Below are positions 1 to 7,042 of a stretch of DNA of 9,421 nt, in pieces. The translations under genes were made by a program, and so were the position numbers. The notes below the pieces were generated by a model. It saw only the letters and a program-made list of their open reading frames with translations, had not been told where the DNA came from and searched no databases. This DNA is from DAOVRD01 sp964605915 (lineage in GTDB: Bacteria; Planctomycetota; Brocadiia; SM23-32). The stretch is from contig CAZSET010000157.1 in the NCBI GenBank assembly GCA_964605915.1, positions 1-9,421 on the forward strand, read 5' to 3'. Every line of letters starts with the position of its first letter. Within the stretch, counting starts at the first letter, position 1.

Positions 1-1
1 G

Positions 2-223
2 GCTACCTCGCGCTCGCGTTGGATGCTTGACCACCAGAAGACCGTATACAACACATTCTAGCATATCCTCTCGTAGAGAGCGCCGACCGCGCTCGCCAGC
101 GAGCCAGGCGACGTAGCGCACCAGATCGATGGTCTTGCCGTCCCCGATGCGATAGCCGGCCCGGTTGCGCTGCCGGTAGATGACGTGGGGCCGCATCACC
201 TCGCCCAGCGGGGTGGACTTCAG
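2..223 (-). pseudogene. Small phage-like or DNA-binding-like reading frame, open at the left edge
   Basis: A minus-strand frame is open from about base 223 to the window edge. From the ATG at 196-194 it gives 65 residues. Residues 1-38 include VIYRQRNRAGYRIGDGKTID followed by LVRYVAWLAGERGRR, with GC-rich third positions as in real genes here. From about base 80 leftwards the codons turn AT-rich, so the coding signal seems to fade before the edge. The spacing of RAGYRIGDG and IDLVRYVAWL recalls small phage DNA-binding or terminase small-subunit (Nu1-like) proteins, but I do not recognise a specific family. The natural start may be at 223 (CTG), which overlaps the TGA of an upstream 23-residue frame (291-220) ending AEQLASEQAERRGS, as in compact phage operons. 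Whether the gene is intact cannot be decided here. Confidence 0.3.
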
Positions 224-291
224 GAGCCGCGCCTCTCGGCCTGTTCGGACGCGAGTTGTTCGGCCATGTGATCGGCCCAATGCGCCCCCAT

Positions 292-533
292 CTTACCTCG
301 TCGCGCTCCCCGCGCAAGGTCCTGCCGAGCTCTCAGGCCTCCCACGCCGAGTCGCCCCAAACAGAGCCAGCAGCGCCGTCACTCAACGCGGGCAGTGGCC
401 GCCTCAATCCGCGCCGGGCCCCGCGCCGAGGCGGGCCGCGTCGCCCACTCTCCGTCCCCCTTCCGCCGACCCCAGAGTCAACAAGTTGAGCAGGTGGCAT
501 CAAGAAGACAACACTCCTGCAATCCGCCTCCCC
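292..533. other. Intergenic stretch, no gene seen
   Basis: This lies downstream of the stop of the M56 protease gene (TAG at 536-534, minus strand). Frames on both strands are short or have non-protein-like, Arg/Pro/Gly-rich composition. It holds a GC-rich imperfect palindrome near 409-424 and a short inverted repeat TCAACAAGTTGA at 478-489. Neither is followed by a T-tract on the minus strand, so I do not call a terminator. Confidence 0.5.
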
Positions 534-3500
534 CTATTCTACCTTGGCCTTGTTCGACATTTTGCGGGCGAGTCGAAAACCAGTGATCTCTGTCGCCTGA
601 AGCGGCATGATAACTACGCGACTCCTCCAAAGGACGACAGAGCTCTTCGTGTCCAAGAAAGAAGTTCCGCGAAGGACCCGAAGCCCGTCTTGCGTGCTAT
701 CGTAGCACCACTCACGCACATTCCCGGCCATATTGATTATCCCAAACGGACTGATGTCCTCGCTGACAAAGTCCACGGGCACCACGGGGGGGCTACTCCA
801 AGGTTGCTCAACGGCATAGTTGCCGGTTCTTTCCGTCGGCCAGGTGTTTCCCCAAGGGTAGGTGTAACCTTCCTTCCCCCTCGCAGCAGCTTCCCATTCT
901 GCCTCTCGAGGCAGGCGGAATCCGTTTTTGCCGAAGTCGCAGGTCCATGTTTCCAAGTCATAGCATGGCTCAAGCCCCGCCTTCTCGCTCAGCCAGTTAC
1001 AGAACCTAACTGCGTTAAACCAACTGACAGAAGCCACCGGCAAGTTCTTCATCTGTTCTTCTGTCACCTTGTCGAACAAGGAACCCCTCTGGGTGGCAAG
1101 AAAGTTCTTCGCATGCTGCGGATCGAAATGCCCATACAATTCATTGCTGACCTCGAACTTACTGATATAGAACGACTCGACCCGCACGTTGGTCTTCGGC
1201 GACCCGATTCCGTACTCACCCGCAGGAACCGGGATCATGCTTGTCAACACGCCCCGGACTGTCGCATCCACACGCGTATCCCCTGATGGACCCCTGGCCG
1301 CACGACTCTGGACTAACGGCGGAGCAACTGCAGACCCGACAAGGGCAGACATAGACGGGGCATCCCCGCCCGCCGCCGGCATGGACGCCGCAAGCGGCAC
1401 GATCCGCGCGTGGAGCCGCAGCCTGTAACGAGGCTGCGAGTCATCCTCTGGCCGGATGTCGATGGTCTTCGTCTCGCCGTCCTTCAGCACAATCGTGGCC
1501 TTCCACTCCTGGGAAGCGACGACGGGCACCTGCGCCAATCCCTCCCCTTCCAGGCGGGCGGCGACGTCGCTCGACCTGGAGGACATGGTCACGGCGATCG
1601 TGTCCGGTGCGCTCTTCTGGATCCGGGGCGTGACCTCCCAGAACACGCCTGTTTGTACCTTTGTCGTTTCCGGCTCGGGCCGGTCGGGCGTCCATGGACT
1701 GCTGACGTAGTCCCGCTCCGTCACGACCTCAATCTGCCCCGCCTGGCCATCGCGGAGCACGATGCGGGGCGCCGACAGCGTCCTCTCTCCCTCGTCCGTC
1801 ACCTCCAGCAGCCGCATGTCGACCTGAATGGCCGGCCCACCGGCGGCCTCTGTTCCGGCACCTTCTGGGGCGCCGGCGCGAGCCGCCCGCTGCACCATCT
1901 TGTAGCGGATCGTGACGCCGCGCGGGGCCTCCTCGCGCACCTCAACGATCTGCAGAATGCCGATGCCCCCCTCGCGGGTCTTGAAGAGGTAGGTCAGCGG
2001 CAGTTCACCCTTCGCGTTCATGAAAGCGGCGGAGCCCGGCTCTATCCAGCCGAAGGCCTTCTCCACATCGCCCGCTGGCATGTTATCCCAGCGTTGTGGA
2101 GGGACTGGCCCAACGGCCATGTCGAAGCATGGGAGAGTCCAGACGCGAGGGTTCAGAGCGCACATCGCGTCGATCCCGTTCGCCCTGATCCATGCCAGCC
2201 GCTCCTCCCACGTTGCCGGGTCCTTCTTCGCAGGCGAGAAAAGGCGCCCTGTGTCCAGATCGATCAATATGTCGGCGTCCTCGTTGTCATCATTGACCAC
2301 CCGCTCGATCACTGGGCCGAAGGTCGGTGGGCTGGGAGCCGCTGGGCCGGGTCTGGCGCTGCTCGCGTGCTGCTCCCTCGCCGGGTTTCCCTTGTCATTG
2401 AGGGGCGTACGGCCTTCGTCTTGCTCGGTGCCGTCATAGGTGTACCACGCGTTTCGATCCCGGTCGTACACCTTGGTGCCATGCGCCAAGTCGAGCCCGA
2501 AGGTCGCATCCGGCACCTCTTGATTCAGCACGGCTCGCTCTACTACGGACGTGAAGACGTACCTGGGCTTCCTAACTGCTCCCACTACATCCCATACCCT
2601 CTGAACCCAGCCTGCGGGACGCCACAAACCCGAGTCGTCCTGCTGGTAGTCCACTTCCGTCTCCACGTTCACAAGCCCGTACTGCCCCACGCCGCCCGCC
2701 ACTCGAACACCATCCAACAACCAATTTCTGGAAGTTGCGCGCACGATCGCCCAGCCCTGCAAGGGGTCAACGTAGTGAGAGATGTGCGTGCCTCCGCCAG
2801 TTTCGGCGAGGACATAGCAGCTATGCCCCTTCCATTTTTCTTTGCCTTCCAGGACCAACTCCGAGACGGCCGGATCCGGGCCCGTCTGGACACCATAGTG
2901 GAACAACATCAGGGGCTGCAGGTCCAACCACGCCCTTGGCTGCGGGCCGCTGCTAACGGTAGGGTGCATCGCGCCCTCGTGCTCCTCTTGCTCCCACAAC
3001 CGCACTCCGTCGTAGACGCGGACGCTTCTGTGTGGCAGCAAGCCCCAGGCCGCAGAGCCTCCCAACGTGTTGAGCATGAGGCCCTGCACTTCCCATCTGT
3101 ACTTCGCGCCGGCTACGATGAACTTCTCGGCGGCCAGCGTTCGTGTGCCGGCAGGCACGACTATCTGGTCGGTTACCACAGTGCCTTGAGGCGTCTCAAT
3201 GTCTCGATACGTGGGCTGGACATAATGCTGTTGAGTCCTGAACTCGTAGATTGCCGTGCGGATGGGCTGGCGCCGTTCTGCCATCCTGGCGAGGACCTCC
3301 TCAGCAGTGTGAGGCCCCCGCTCGATCGCCGGAGCGAACGCACCAGCTTCCGCAACTCCCGGCGCCGCCCCCACTTGGTCGGTGGCCACGCCACTCCCCG
3401 CTTCACGTCCCTGTCCGGGCCCTCCCGTCGAAGTATCTGTGGGTCCGGCGGCCGGTTTGTCCACCGGCGGGAAGGCGAGGGCGCTGATGTAGGGCCCCGT

Positions 3501-4559
3501 CGCCAGCGCAACAACCACCGTTGCCGCCAGCACTCCCGCCAGCCAGCGGGAGGGGATGGCTTCCTTCGGCTNNNNNNNNNNTTCCAGGAGTTGACCTCCG
3601 TTGGCGGCCACAGTCGCCCGGCGGGCCCGACGGCCCACGTCGGCCGCCTGGGCAAGGGCCCGGGCGTAAGTGCGCCTATCCCCGCAGACTTGCACGGCCA
3701 GCTCGTCGCAGCATTCCTCGGACTCCTGCCGGATACGCCCAGATACCCACCAGACCGCCGGGTGGTAGAAGAGCAGCGTCTCGACGACCGCCTGCGCGGC
3801 CCGCACCAGGCAGTCGTGGCGCCGCACATGCGCCAGTTCGTGGGCCAGGATGGCCTCGAGTTGCTCCGTGGTCAGGTCGGAGAGCGCGGTCGCGGGAAGC
3901 AGGATGACCGGCCGAACCCATCCCACCACAACCGGGACAGCGAGCCGGGCCGACTCGAGCAGACGCACCGGACGGCTGACGGCAAGCCGCCGGGCGAGCC
4001 GCCCCAACAGGGCCGCGACCGCATCGGGGACCGGGCTCGTGCCGCGCCGCTTCCATCTTTCCAGTTGCCACCAGCCGCCGACGTGCCACACCGAAAGCCC
4101 CGCCACGCCGAGCAACCACGCCAGCACCACCCACGGCAGGGCGGGCGCGAGCGCCGCGGTTACCCGTGCATGCCAGGGCAGGGCGGGGGCGGGCTCTGGC
4201 TGGACCGTCGCAGCCGGATCAGCCCCAGGAACCGGTAAGGCGAGCCCCATGGGCTCGACACCCATCGTTCCAGCCGCCGCGAGGGGAGGCGCGTCCTCGA
4301 CAGCCATCCCCAGGGGCGCTTCCGGCCGCGAAGCCTCGACGTGCACCAGACACGCCGTCAAGACCGGCAGAAGGGCCATCAGCCCCAGGGCGGCGCACGA
4401 CGCCGCCCAGCGCACGTGGGGTGAGCCACGACGCAGGAGGTGAAGCGCCAGGGCCAGCGCCAACGCCACGACGAGCCCCTGCCACAGGAAGTGGATCAGT
4501 GCCCAGCCGACCCGCTGCGCCCATGGGCCAAAGAACAGCTCCGTAATGGTCGCGTTCAT
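534..4559 (-). CDS. BlaR1-like M56 family metalloprotease with secretin-like and C-terminal FGE-sulfatase domains
   Basis: A 1341-residue membrane protein (including 4 unknown residues from the assembly gap). Residues 1-365 form the BlaR1/MecR1-type peptidase M56 unit: hydrophobic segments near 18-42, 51-73 and 135-160, zinc motif HELAH at 240-244, a conserved ESEECCDELAV stretch at 279-289 with the expected third ligand, and a fourth membrane segment at 339-363. The rest should lie outside the cytoplasmic membrane: a low-complexity linker, a LolA-like beta-rich region (about 418-690), an unassigned region (about 748-891, with DADILIDLDTGRL), a secretin-like segment (about 911-1034, with RTLSAPRIVLRDGQ and FWEVTPRI), and an FGE-sulfatase/SUMF1 domain (about 1107-1334, with PVASVSWFNAVRFCNWL, GFRLPREAEWEAAARG, YPWGN, NMAGNVREW and GFRLAR). 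No penicillin-binding sensor is seen, so the ligand is unknown and beta-lactam sensing is not supported. In the BlaR1 family, signal binding activates the protease, which inactivates the cognate repressor. The start ATG overlaps the repressor stop (ATGA, 4559-4556), implying translational coupling. The domain boundaries are estimates by eye. Confidence 0.9.
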   Translation of the reverse strand: MNATITELFFGPWAQRVGWALIHFLWQGLVVALALALALHLLRRGSPHVRWAASCAALGLMALLPVLTACLVHVEASRPEAPLGMAVEDAPPLAAAGTMGVEPMGLALPVPGADPAATVQPEPAPALPWHARVTAALAPALPWVVLAWLLGVAGLSVWHVGGWWQLERWKRRGTSPVPDAVAALLGRLARRLAVSRPVRLLESARLAVPVVVGWVRPVILLPATALSDLTTEQLEAILAHELAHVRRHDCLVRAAQAVVETLLFYHPAVWWVSGRIRQESEECCDELAVQVCGDRRTYARALAQAADVGRRARRATVAANGGQLLEXXXXPKEAIPSRWLAGVLAATVVVALATGPYISALAFPPVDKPAAGPTDTSTGGPGQGREAGSGVATDQVGAAPGVAEAGAFAPAIERGPHTAEEVLARMAERRQPIRTAIYEFRTQQHYVQPTYRDIETPQGTVVTDQIVVPAGTRTLAAEKFIVAGAKYRWEVQGLMLNTLGGSAAWGLLPHRSVRVYDGVRLWEQEEHEGAMHPTVSSGPQPRAWLDLQPLMLFHYGVQTGPDPAVSELVLEGKEKWKGHSCYVLAETGGGTHISHYVDPLQGWAIVRATSRNWLLDGVRVAGGVGQYGLVNVETEVDYQQDDSGLWRPAGWVQRVWDVVGAVRKPRYVFTSVVERAVLNQEVPDATFGLDLAHGTKVYDRDRNAWYTYDGTEQDEGRTPLNDKGNPAREQHASSARPGPAAPSPPTFGPVIERVVNDDNEDADILIDLDTGRLFSPAKKDPATWEERLAWIRANGIDAMCALNPRVWTLPCFDMAVGPVPPQRWDNMPAGDVEKAFGWIEPGSAAFMNAKGELPLTYLFKTREGGIGILQIVEVREEAPRGVTIRYKMVQRAARAGAPEGAGTEAAGGPAIQVDMRLLEVTDEGERTLSAPRIVLRDGQAGQIEVVTERDYVSSPWTPDRPEPETTKVQTGVFWEVTPRIQKSAPDTIAVTMSSRSSDVAARLEGEGLAQVPVVASQEWKATIVLKDGETKTIDIRPEDDSQPRYRLRLHARIVPLAASMPAAGGDAPSMSALVGSAVAPPLVQSRAARGPSGDTRVDATVRGVLTSMIPVPAGEYGIGSPKTNVRVESFYISKFEVSNELYGHFDPQHAKNFLATQRGSLFDKVTEEQMKNLPVASVSWFNAVRFCNWLSEKAGLEPCYDLETWTCDFGKNGFRLPREAEWEAAARGKEGYTYPWGNTWPTERTGNYAVEQPWSSPPVVPVDFVSEDISPFGIINMAGNVREWCYDSTQDGLRVLRGTSFLDTKSSVVLWRSRVVIMPLQATEITGFRLARKMSNKAKVE
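3572..3581. other. Assembly gap (10 N)
   Basis: Ten N interrupt the M56 protease gene at residues 327-330, just after TVAANGGQLLE. The frame on both sides agrees at this arbitrary length. M56 proteins usually have an Arg-rich stretch of about 6-10 residues here (RVRRLLG-like) before the last membrane helix, so the true missing sequence may be longer than 10 bases. Confidence 0.95.
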
Positions 4560-4942
4560 CGCTCTTCTTCCCCCAGTTCATCGAGGAGCTTCCGGATCTC
4601 GGCCAGCTCCTCGTCCGAGATATCCGTCGCAGTCAGCGCGGCCACGAGCTTGCGGGCCGAGCCCCCGAAGGCCCGTTCCAGGAAGTCGGATACCAGGCGC
4701 CGCTGCATCTGCTCCGCTGGCACGGAGGGCCGGTAGATGTGTGGCCTGCGCACATCGTTTCTGACGACCAGCCCCTTCTCGTACATGATCTGCATCAGCT
4801 TGAGGGTGGTATTGAAGGTAGTTCCCTTCCGGGGCCCGAGCCTGTCATGGACGTCCCGCACGGTGCACGGTCCCTGCTCCCAGAGGATGCGCAGTATCTC
4901 CAGTTCACCGTCGGTCGGCCGCGGCATCTTGCCTTTGGACAT
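4556..4942 (-). CDS. BlaI/MecI/CopY family transcriptional repressor
   Basis: A 128-residue protein of typical length for the Penicillinase_R family: a winged-helix DNA-binding domain followed by a short dimerisation tail. Residues 8-35 (RPTDGELEILRILWEQGP, then TVRDVHDRLG) and 40-62 (GTTFNTTLKLMQIMYEKGLV) are the diagnostic helix-turn-helix and wing. The tail (about 76-128) is helical and acidic. By eye alignment the staphylococcal BlaI cleavage site (Asn-Phe) falls near Ala102-Leu103, but the residues differ. As a dimer it should bind an inverted repeat and repress its own operon; inactivation by the downstream M56 protease would relieve this. The start is fixed by GGAGAGGG six bases upstream, and the gene overlaps the protease gene by four bases. 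The best operator candidate lies 44 bases upstream, inside the promoter. Confidence 0.95.
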   Translation of the reverse strand: MSKGKMPRPTDGELEILRILWEQGPCTVRDVHDRLGPRKGTTFNTTLKLMQIMYEKGLVVRNDVRRPHIYRPSVPAEQMQRRLVSDFLERAFGGSARKLVAALTATDISDEELAEIRKLLDELGEEER

Positions 4943-4948
4943 CGCTGT

Positions 4949-4956
4949 CCCTCTCC
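4949..4956 (-). promoter_or_regulatory. Ribosome binding site of the BlaI-family gene
   Basis: GGAGAGGG on the minus strand, six bases before the ATG at 4942. It fixes the start of the repressor and, through the ATGA overlap, serves the whole operon. Confidence 0.75.
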
Positions 4957-4980
4957 AGAGAATATCCGTGAACGGGCGGG

Positions 4981-5009
4981 AGTATACACGAAAGCGTTCG
5001 TGTTGTCAA
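4981..5009 (-). promoter_or_regulatory. Sigma-70 type promoter of the repressor-protease operon
   Basis: On the minus strand, TTGACA (5009-5004) is followed by a 17-base spacer and TATACT (4986-4981). This is a perfect -35 and a -10 with one mismatch at optimal spacing. Transcription would start near 4974, about 30 bases before the repressor ATG. It is the clearest promoter in the window. Confidence 0.8.
4986..5003. promoter_or_regulatory. Candidate BlaI-type operator (18-bp inverted repeat)
   Basis: ACACGAA-AGCG-TTCGTGT: perfect 7-bp arms around a 4-bp centre. It fills the spacer between the -35 and -10 of the repressor promoter and overlaps the first base of the -10, so a bound dimer would block RNA polymerase. 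BlaI/MecI-family repressors are known to bind such short dyads in their own promoters. Assignment to this repressor is inferred from position and symmetry. Confidence 0.75.
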
Positions 5010-5223
5010 CGAGCAGTTTCGTTTTTCGGGGATGGTCGGCGGGCCGGTGTCGCAAGACCGCTCTTCAGAGACCTCAGCAGCCATGCGGCGGTCATCTGCT
5101 AGACGTTCCCATTGATGATCATCATTTCTGATTGCAGCCAGGGCTCACTTGGCAGGTGGAGGTTTCTTCGAGACTCTTGCCGCATTTCGGCGACCTTTCT
5201 ACTCTTTATAGGTAGGAGACGAT
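5010..5223. promoter_or_regulatory. Leader and upstream region of the ECF sigma operon
   Basis: A non-coding stretch between the divergent operons. It contains a 12-bp perfect palindrome, TGATGATCATCA (5113-5124), about 100 bases before the sigma gene, which could be a protein-binding site. A good ribosome binding site, AGGAGA (5214-5219), precedes the sigma ATG by four bases. No convincing promoter is visible on the plus strand. That would fit autoregulation by an ECF sigma with unknown -35/-10 preferences, but this is not shown. Confidence 0.4.
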
Positions 5224-5763
5224 ATGAAACCTGATGCTGAGATCATCTCCGCGGTGCTTAATGGGCAACCAGACAGCTTCCGCGTGCTCGTAAAACGCTA
5301 CGAACGCGCTACTCTCGGAACGGCGCTTGCCGTGCTCGGCGACTTCCACGCTGCGCAGGACGCCGCCCAGAACGCCTTCCTGATGGCGTACCAGAATCTG
5401 CGGTCGCTGCGTAAGCGGGATGCTTTCGGAGCTTGGATGCTCAAGATCACCCGTCGAGAGGCCCTGAGGATGGCGCGAGCTCGGCCAGATACTGCGGAAG
5501 CCGAGCTGGATGAATTGGGCACACGCTCCGGGCGGCAGAGCCCAGATGCGCTTAACCAGCAACGCCGGGAACTGCTCGAGGCCGTGATGCAGCTCCCGGA
5601 GCACGAACGTCACACCGTAATGCTCCACTACTTCGACGGTCACACTGCCCCGGAGATAGCAAGAATCAATGATCTGTCCGTGGGGACAGTCACCAAGCAA
5701 CTATCGCGGGCCCGCAATCGGCTCCGCGAACGGATGGAGGGTGTGAGAGATGATGACCAATGA
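5224..5763 (+). CDS. ECF-family RNA polymerase sigma factor (sigma-70 family)
   Basis: A 179-residue protein of normal ECF length with only regions 2 and 4. Region 2 spans about residues 9-86 (FRVLVKRYE, then DFHAAQDAAQNAFLMAYQNL and FGAWMLKITRREALRMAR), the part that binds core polymerase and the -10 element. After a short variable linker (about 87-113), region 4 spans about 114-170 (LLEAVMQLPEHERHTVMLHY, then a helix-turn-helix TAPEIARINDLSVGTVTKQL and SRARNRLRERM) for -35 recognition. AGGAGA lies just upstream of the ATG. The gene's last 14 bases overlap the start of a single-pass membrane protein, the usual arrangement for an ECF sigma with its anti-sigma factor. It is divergent from the BlaI/M56 operon. 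Target promoters are not evident. Confidence 0.95.
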   Translation: MKPDAEIISAVLNGQPDSFRVLVKRYERATLGTALAVLGDFHAAQDAAQNAFLMAYQNLRSLRKRDAFGAWMLKITRREALRMARARPDTAEAELDELGTRSGRQSPDALNQQRRELLEAVMQLPEHERHTVMLHYFDGHTAPEIARINDLSVGTVTKQLSRARNRLRERMEGVRDDDQ

Positions 5764-6901
5764 GGAACTGGAGAGACGGCTGCACGACCTGGGCGAGGTA
5801 CTGAGAAGGCGACCTTCCTTCGCCGATGTGGTTATGGCACGCATGGCCACGCCAAATGCCGATACCTGCCTCGGTGACGCGGTGGTCAACAGGAAGGGCG
5901 CACGGACCCGACGGGTGTTCAGGCTGGCTTTGCCGCTAGCCGGCGCTTGCCTGGTCGCCGCTGTCGTTTTCTTGCTTGGGGTGCGACCAGTCGGCACGGC
6001 TCTGGCCTATGGGGAAGTGTCGCGTGCCCTTGACAAGAAACCGGTACCGGTGCTTCGCGGCCTGCACGTGGATGAGGAGCTCGTCGGCCATTTGCGACGC
6101 TTCCGCGACGCGTACAGCCTTGGGCCGGACGAGAACCTTAAGCTCATAGTTCCCCCTTTCATGCCCGAACGCAAGACCTACATCGCCTGGAAGAGGGCAG
6201 AAGAGATGGTGCGCCTCCCCGAACTGCCCGTCACTCGTGCGCCAGACTGGATGACCTTCAAGTTCTCGAACGGCACACTCAGAAAGGACGGCGAGTGCTA
6301 CGGCTCCTATCGCCTTACCGGGATAGTCAACGCATTGGGGATAGGCAGGTCTCATCTGCAGGGGGCCGACGAGCTCGTCTATGCCGCGGTGCCTGGTGAC
6401 CTCATCTACCGGCCAGAGGCAACAAGGGACGACAAAGTCGACGAGCTTGAGCGCGCCCTGCGCAGCCAGCTCAACTGGGACGTGAGCCTGGAGCTCCGCC
6501 GGGTAGAACGTGATGTTCTGGTGGCTGACGGGCTGTATGAGTACAAGGGACTGCCGGACTATGCCGAGTGGCATTTCAATACGATAGAGATGTACGGCAG
6601 CAGACAGGGAGAGTGCCATGGCGGAAGTACTGGTGACATTGCCGAATTCCTCGGGGACCTCGGCGACTTCATCGGAACGCCCGTCGTTGTCGGAGCGATC
6701 GCGCAGGCGCCTGAGCGCGTGCAATGGCGTTACGGCTGGAAGCCCCGCGGCTACAAGCACCAGTGGGCATTCCCTCTCCCGGCCAACGAGACAGAGCTTG
6801 TGCTGGGACACGTTACGGAGCAGACAGGGCTCACGTTCCATACCGAGCAGCGCCAGATACAGGTGCTGTTTGTCGAGGGCAGCCTGCCCCCGGCCAGGTA
6901 A
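5750..6901 (+). CDS. Probable membrane anti-sigma factor with extracytoplasmic domain (hypothetical)
   Basis: A 383-residue single-pass membrane protein. Residues 1-55 are charged and likely cytoplasmic (EELERRLHDLGEVLRRRPSF), fitting a sigma-binding region, though no ZAS zinc motif (HxxxCxxC) is present. A membrane helix follows at about 57-78 (FRLALPLAGACLVAAVVFLL). The remaining roughly 300 residues should be outside. They contain two Cys (183 and 289), and the last 35 residues (VLGHVTEQTGLTFHTEQRQI, then QVLFVEG) resemble the short STN-like fold of secretin and TonB-receptor N-termini or the tail of TIGR03435-type proteins. I do not recognise the central region. GGAGG at 5736-5740 supports the ATG at 5750 over the adjacent ATG at 5753. 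The 14-base overlap with the sigma gene implies coupled translation. The anti-sigma role is inferred from context and topology. Confidence 0.75.
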   Translation: MMTNEELERRLHDLGEVLRRRPSFADVVMARMATPNADTCLGDAVVNRKGARTRRVFRLALPLAGACLVAAVVFLLGVRPVGTALAYGEVSRALDKKPVPVLRGLHVDEELVGHLRRFRDAYSLGPDENLKLIVPPFMPERKTYIAWKRAEEMVRLPELPVTRAPDWMTFKFSNGTLRKDGECYGSYRLTGIVNALGIGRSHLQGADELVYAAVPGDLIYRPEATRDDKVDELERALRSQLNWDVSLELRRVERDVLVADGLYEYKGLPDYAEWHFNTIEMYGSRQGECHGGSTGDIAEFLGDLGDFIGTPVVVGAIAQAPERVQWRYGWKPRGYKHQWAFPLPANETELVLGHVTEQTGLTFHTEQRQIQVLFVEGSLPPAR

Positions 6902-6995
6902 GGCCGCACACGAACCGGCAACCATCATCTGCAGTCTGGGTGCTCCCGGGCCCCTGGGCGTTCTTCTCGATGGCGTCTTCCAGCTCGTCGGCCAT
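6831..6995 (-). pseudogene. Short minus-strand frame with a phage-like N-terminus
   Basis: A 54-residue frame convergent with, and overlapping, the end of the putative anti-sigma gene. Its first 16 residues, MADELEDAIEKNAQGP, look like a genuine acidic, helical protein start and, from memory, like small structural-module proteins of bacterial prophages. The rest (GSTQTADDGCRF and onward) reads as out-of-gene sequence because it runs antisense to the neighbouring gene. There is no clear ribosome binding site. I treat it as a possible truncated remnant; chance is not excluded. Confidence 0.25.
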
Positions 6996-7042
6996 CGGAT
7001 GGTCTTTGCCTGCTTGCGTCGGGCGATTCGCCAGATAGAATA

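Noticed and set aside
27..50. TTGACC...TATACA as a plus-strand promoter near the left edge
   Set aside because: The spacer is only 12 bases and no gene follows on the plus strand.
3..317. A 104-codon minus-strand frame at the left edge
   Set aside because: It is Arg-rich with no motif; the alternative minus frames ending AEQLASEQAERRGS and carrying YRIGDGKTIDLVRYVAWL are more protein-like.
180..1286. A 368-codon plus-strand frame across the protease C-terminus
   Set aside because: It is antisense to the FGE-sulfatase domain coding region and its extension into 180-533 has no protein-like features.
1410..4238. A 942-codon open frame on the plus strand
   Set aside because: It is antisense to the M56 protease gene. 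It has Arg/His/Pro-rich composition and no recognisable motif, as expected opposite a gene with high GC at third positions.
534..4942. Beta-lactam resistance operon
   Set aside because: BlaI and M56 are present, but the protease shows no penicillin-binding domain and no beta-lactamase gene is nearby.
5177..5205. Possible -35/-10 pair (TTGCCG, 17 bp, TACTCT) for the sigma gene
   Set aside because: The -10 matches the consensus at only three positions and the start would fall within about 15 bases of the ATG, inside the ribosome site.
5936..6928. A 330-codon minus-strand frame
   Set aside because: It is a shadow of the putative anti-sigma gene, which has a ribosome site, membrane helix and overlap with the sigma gene.
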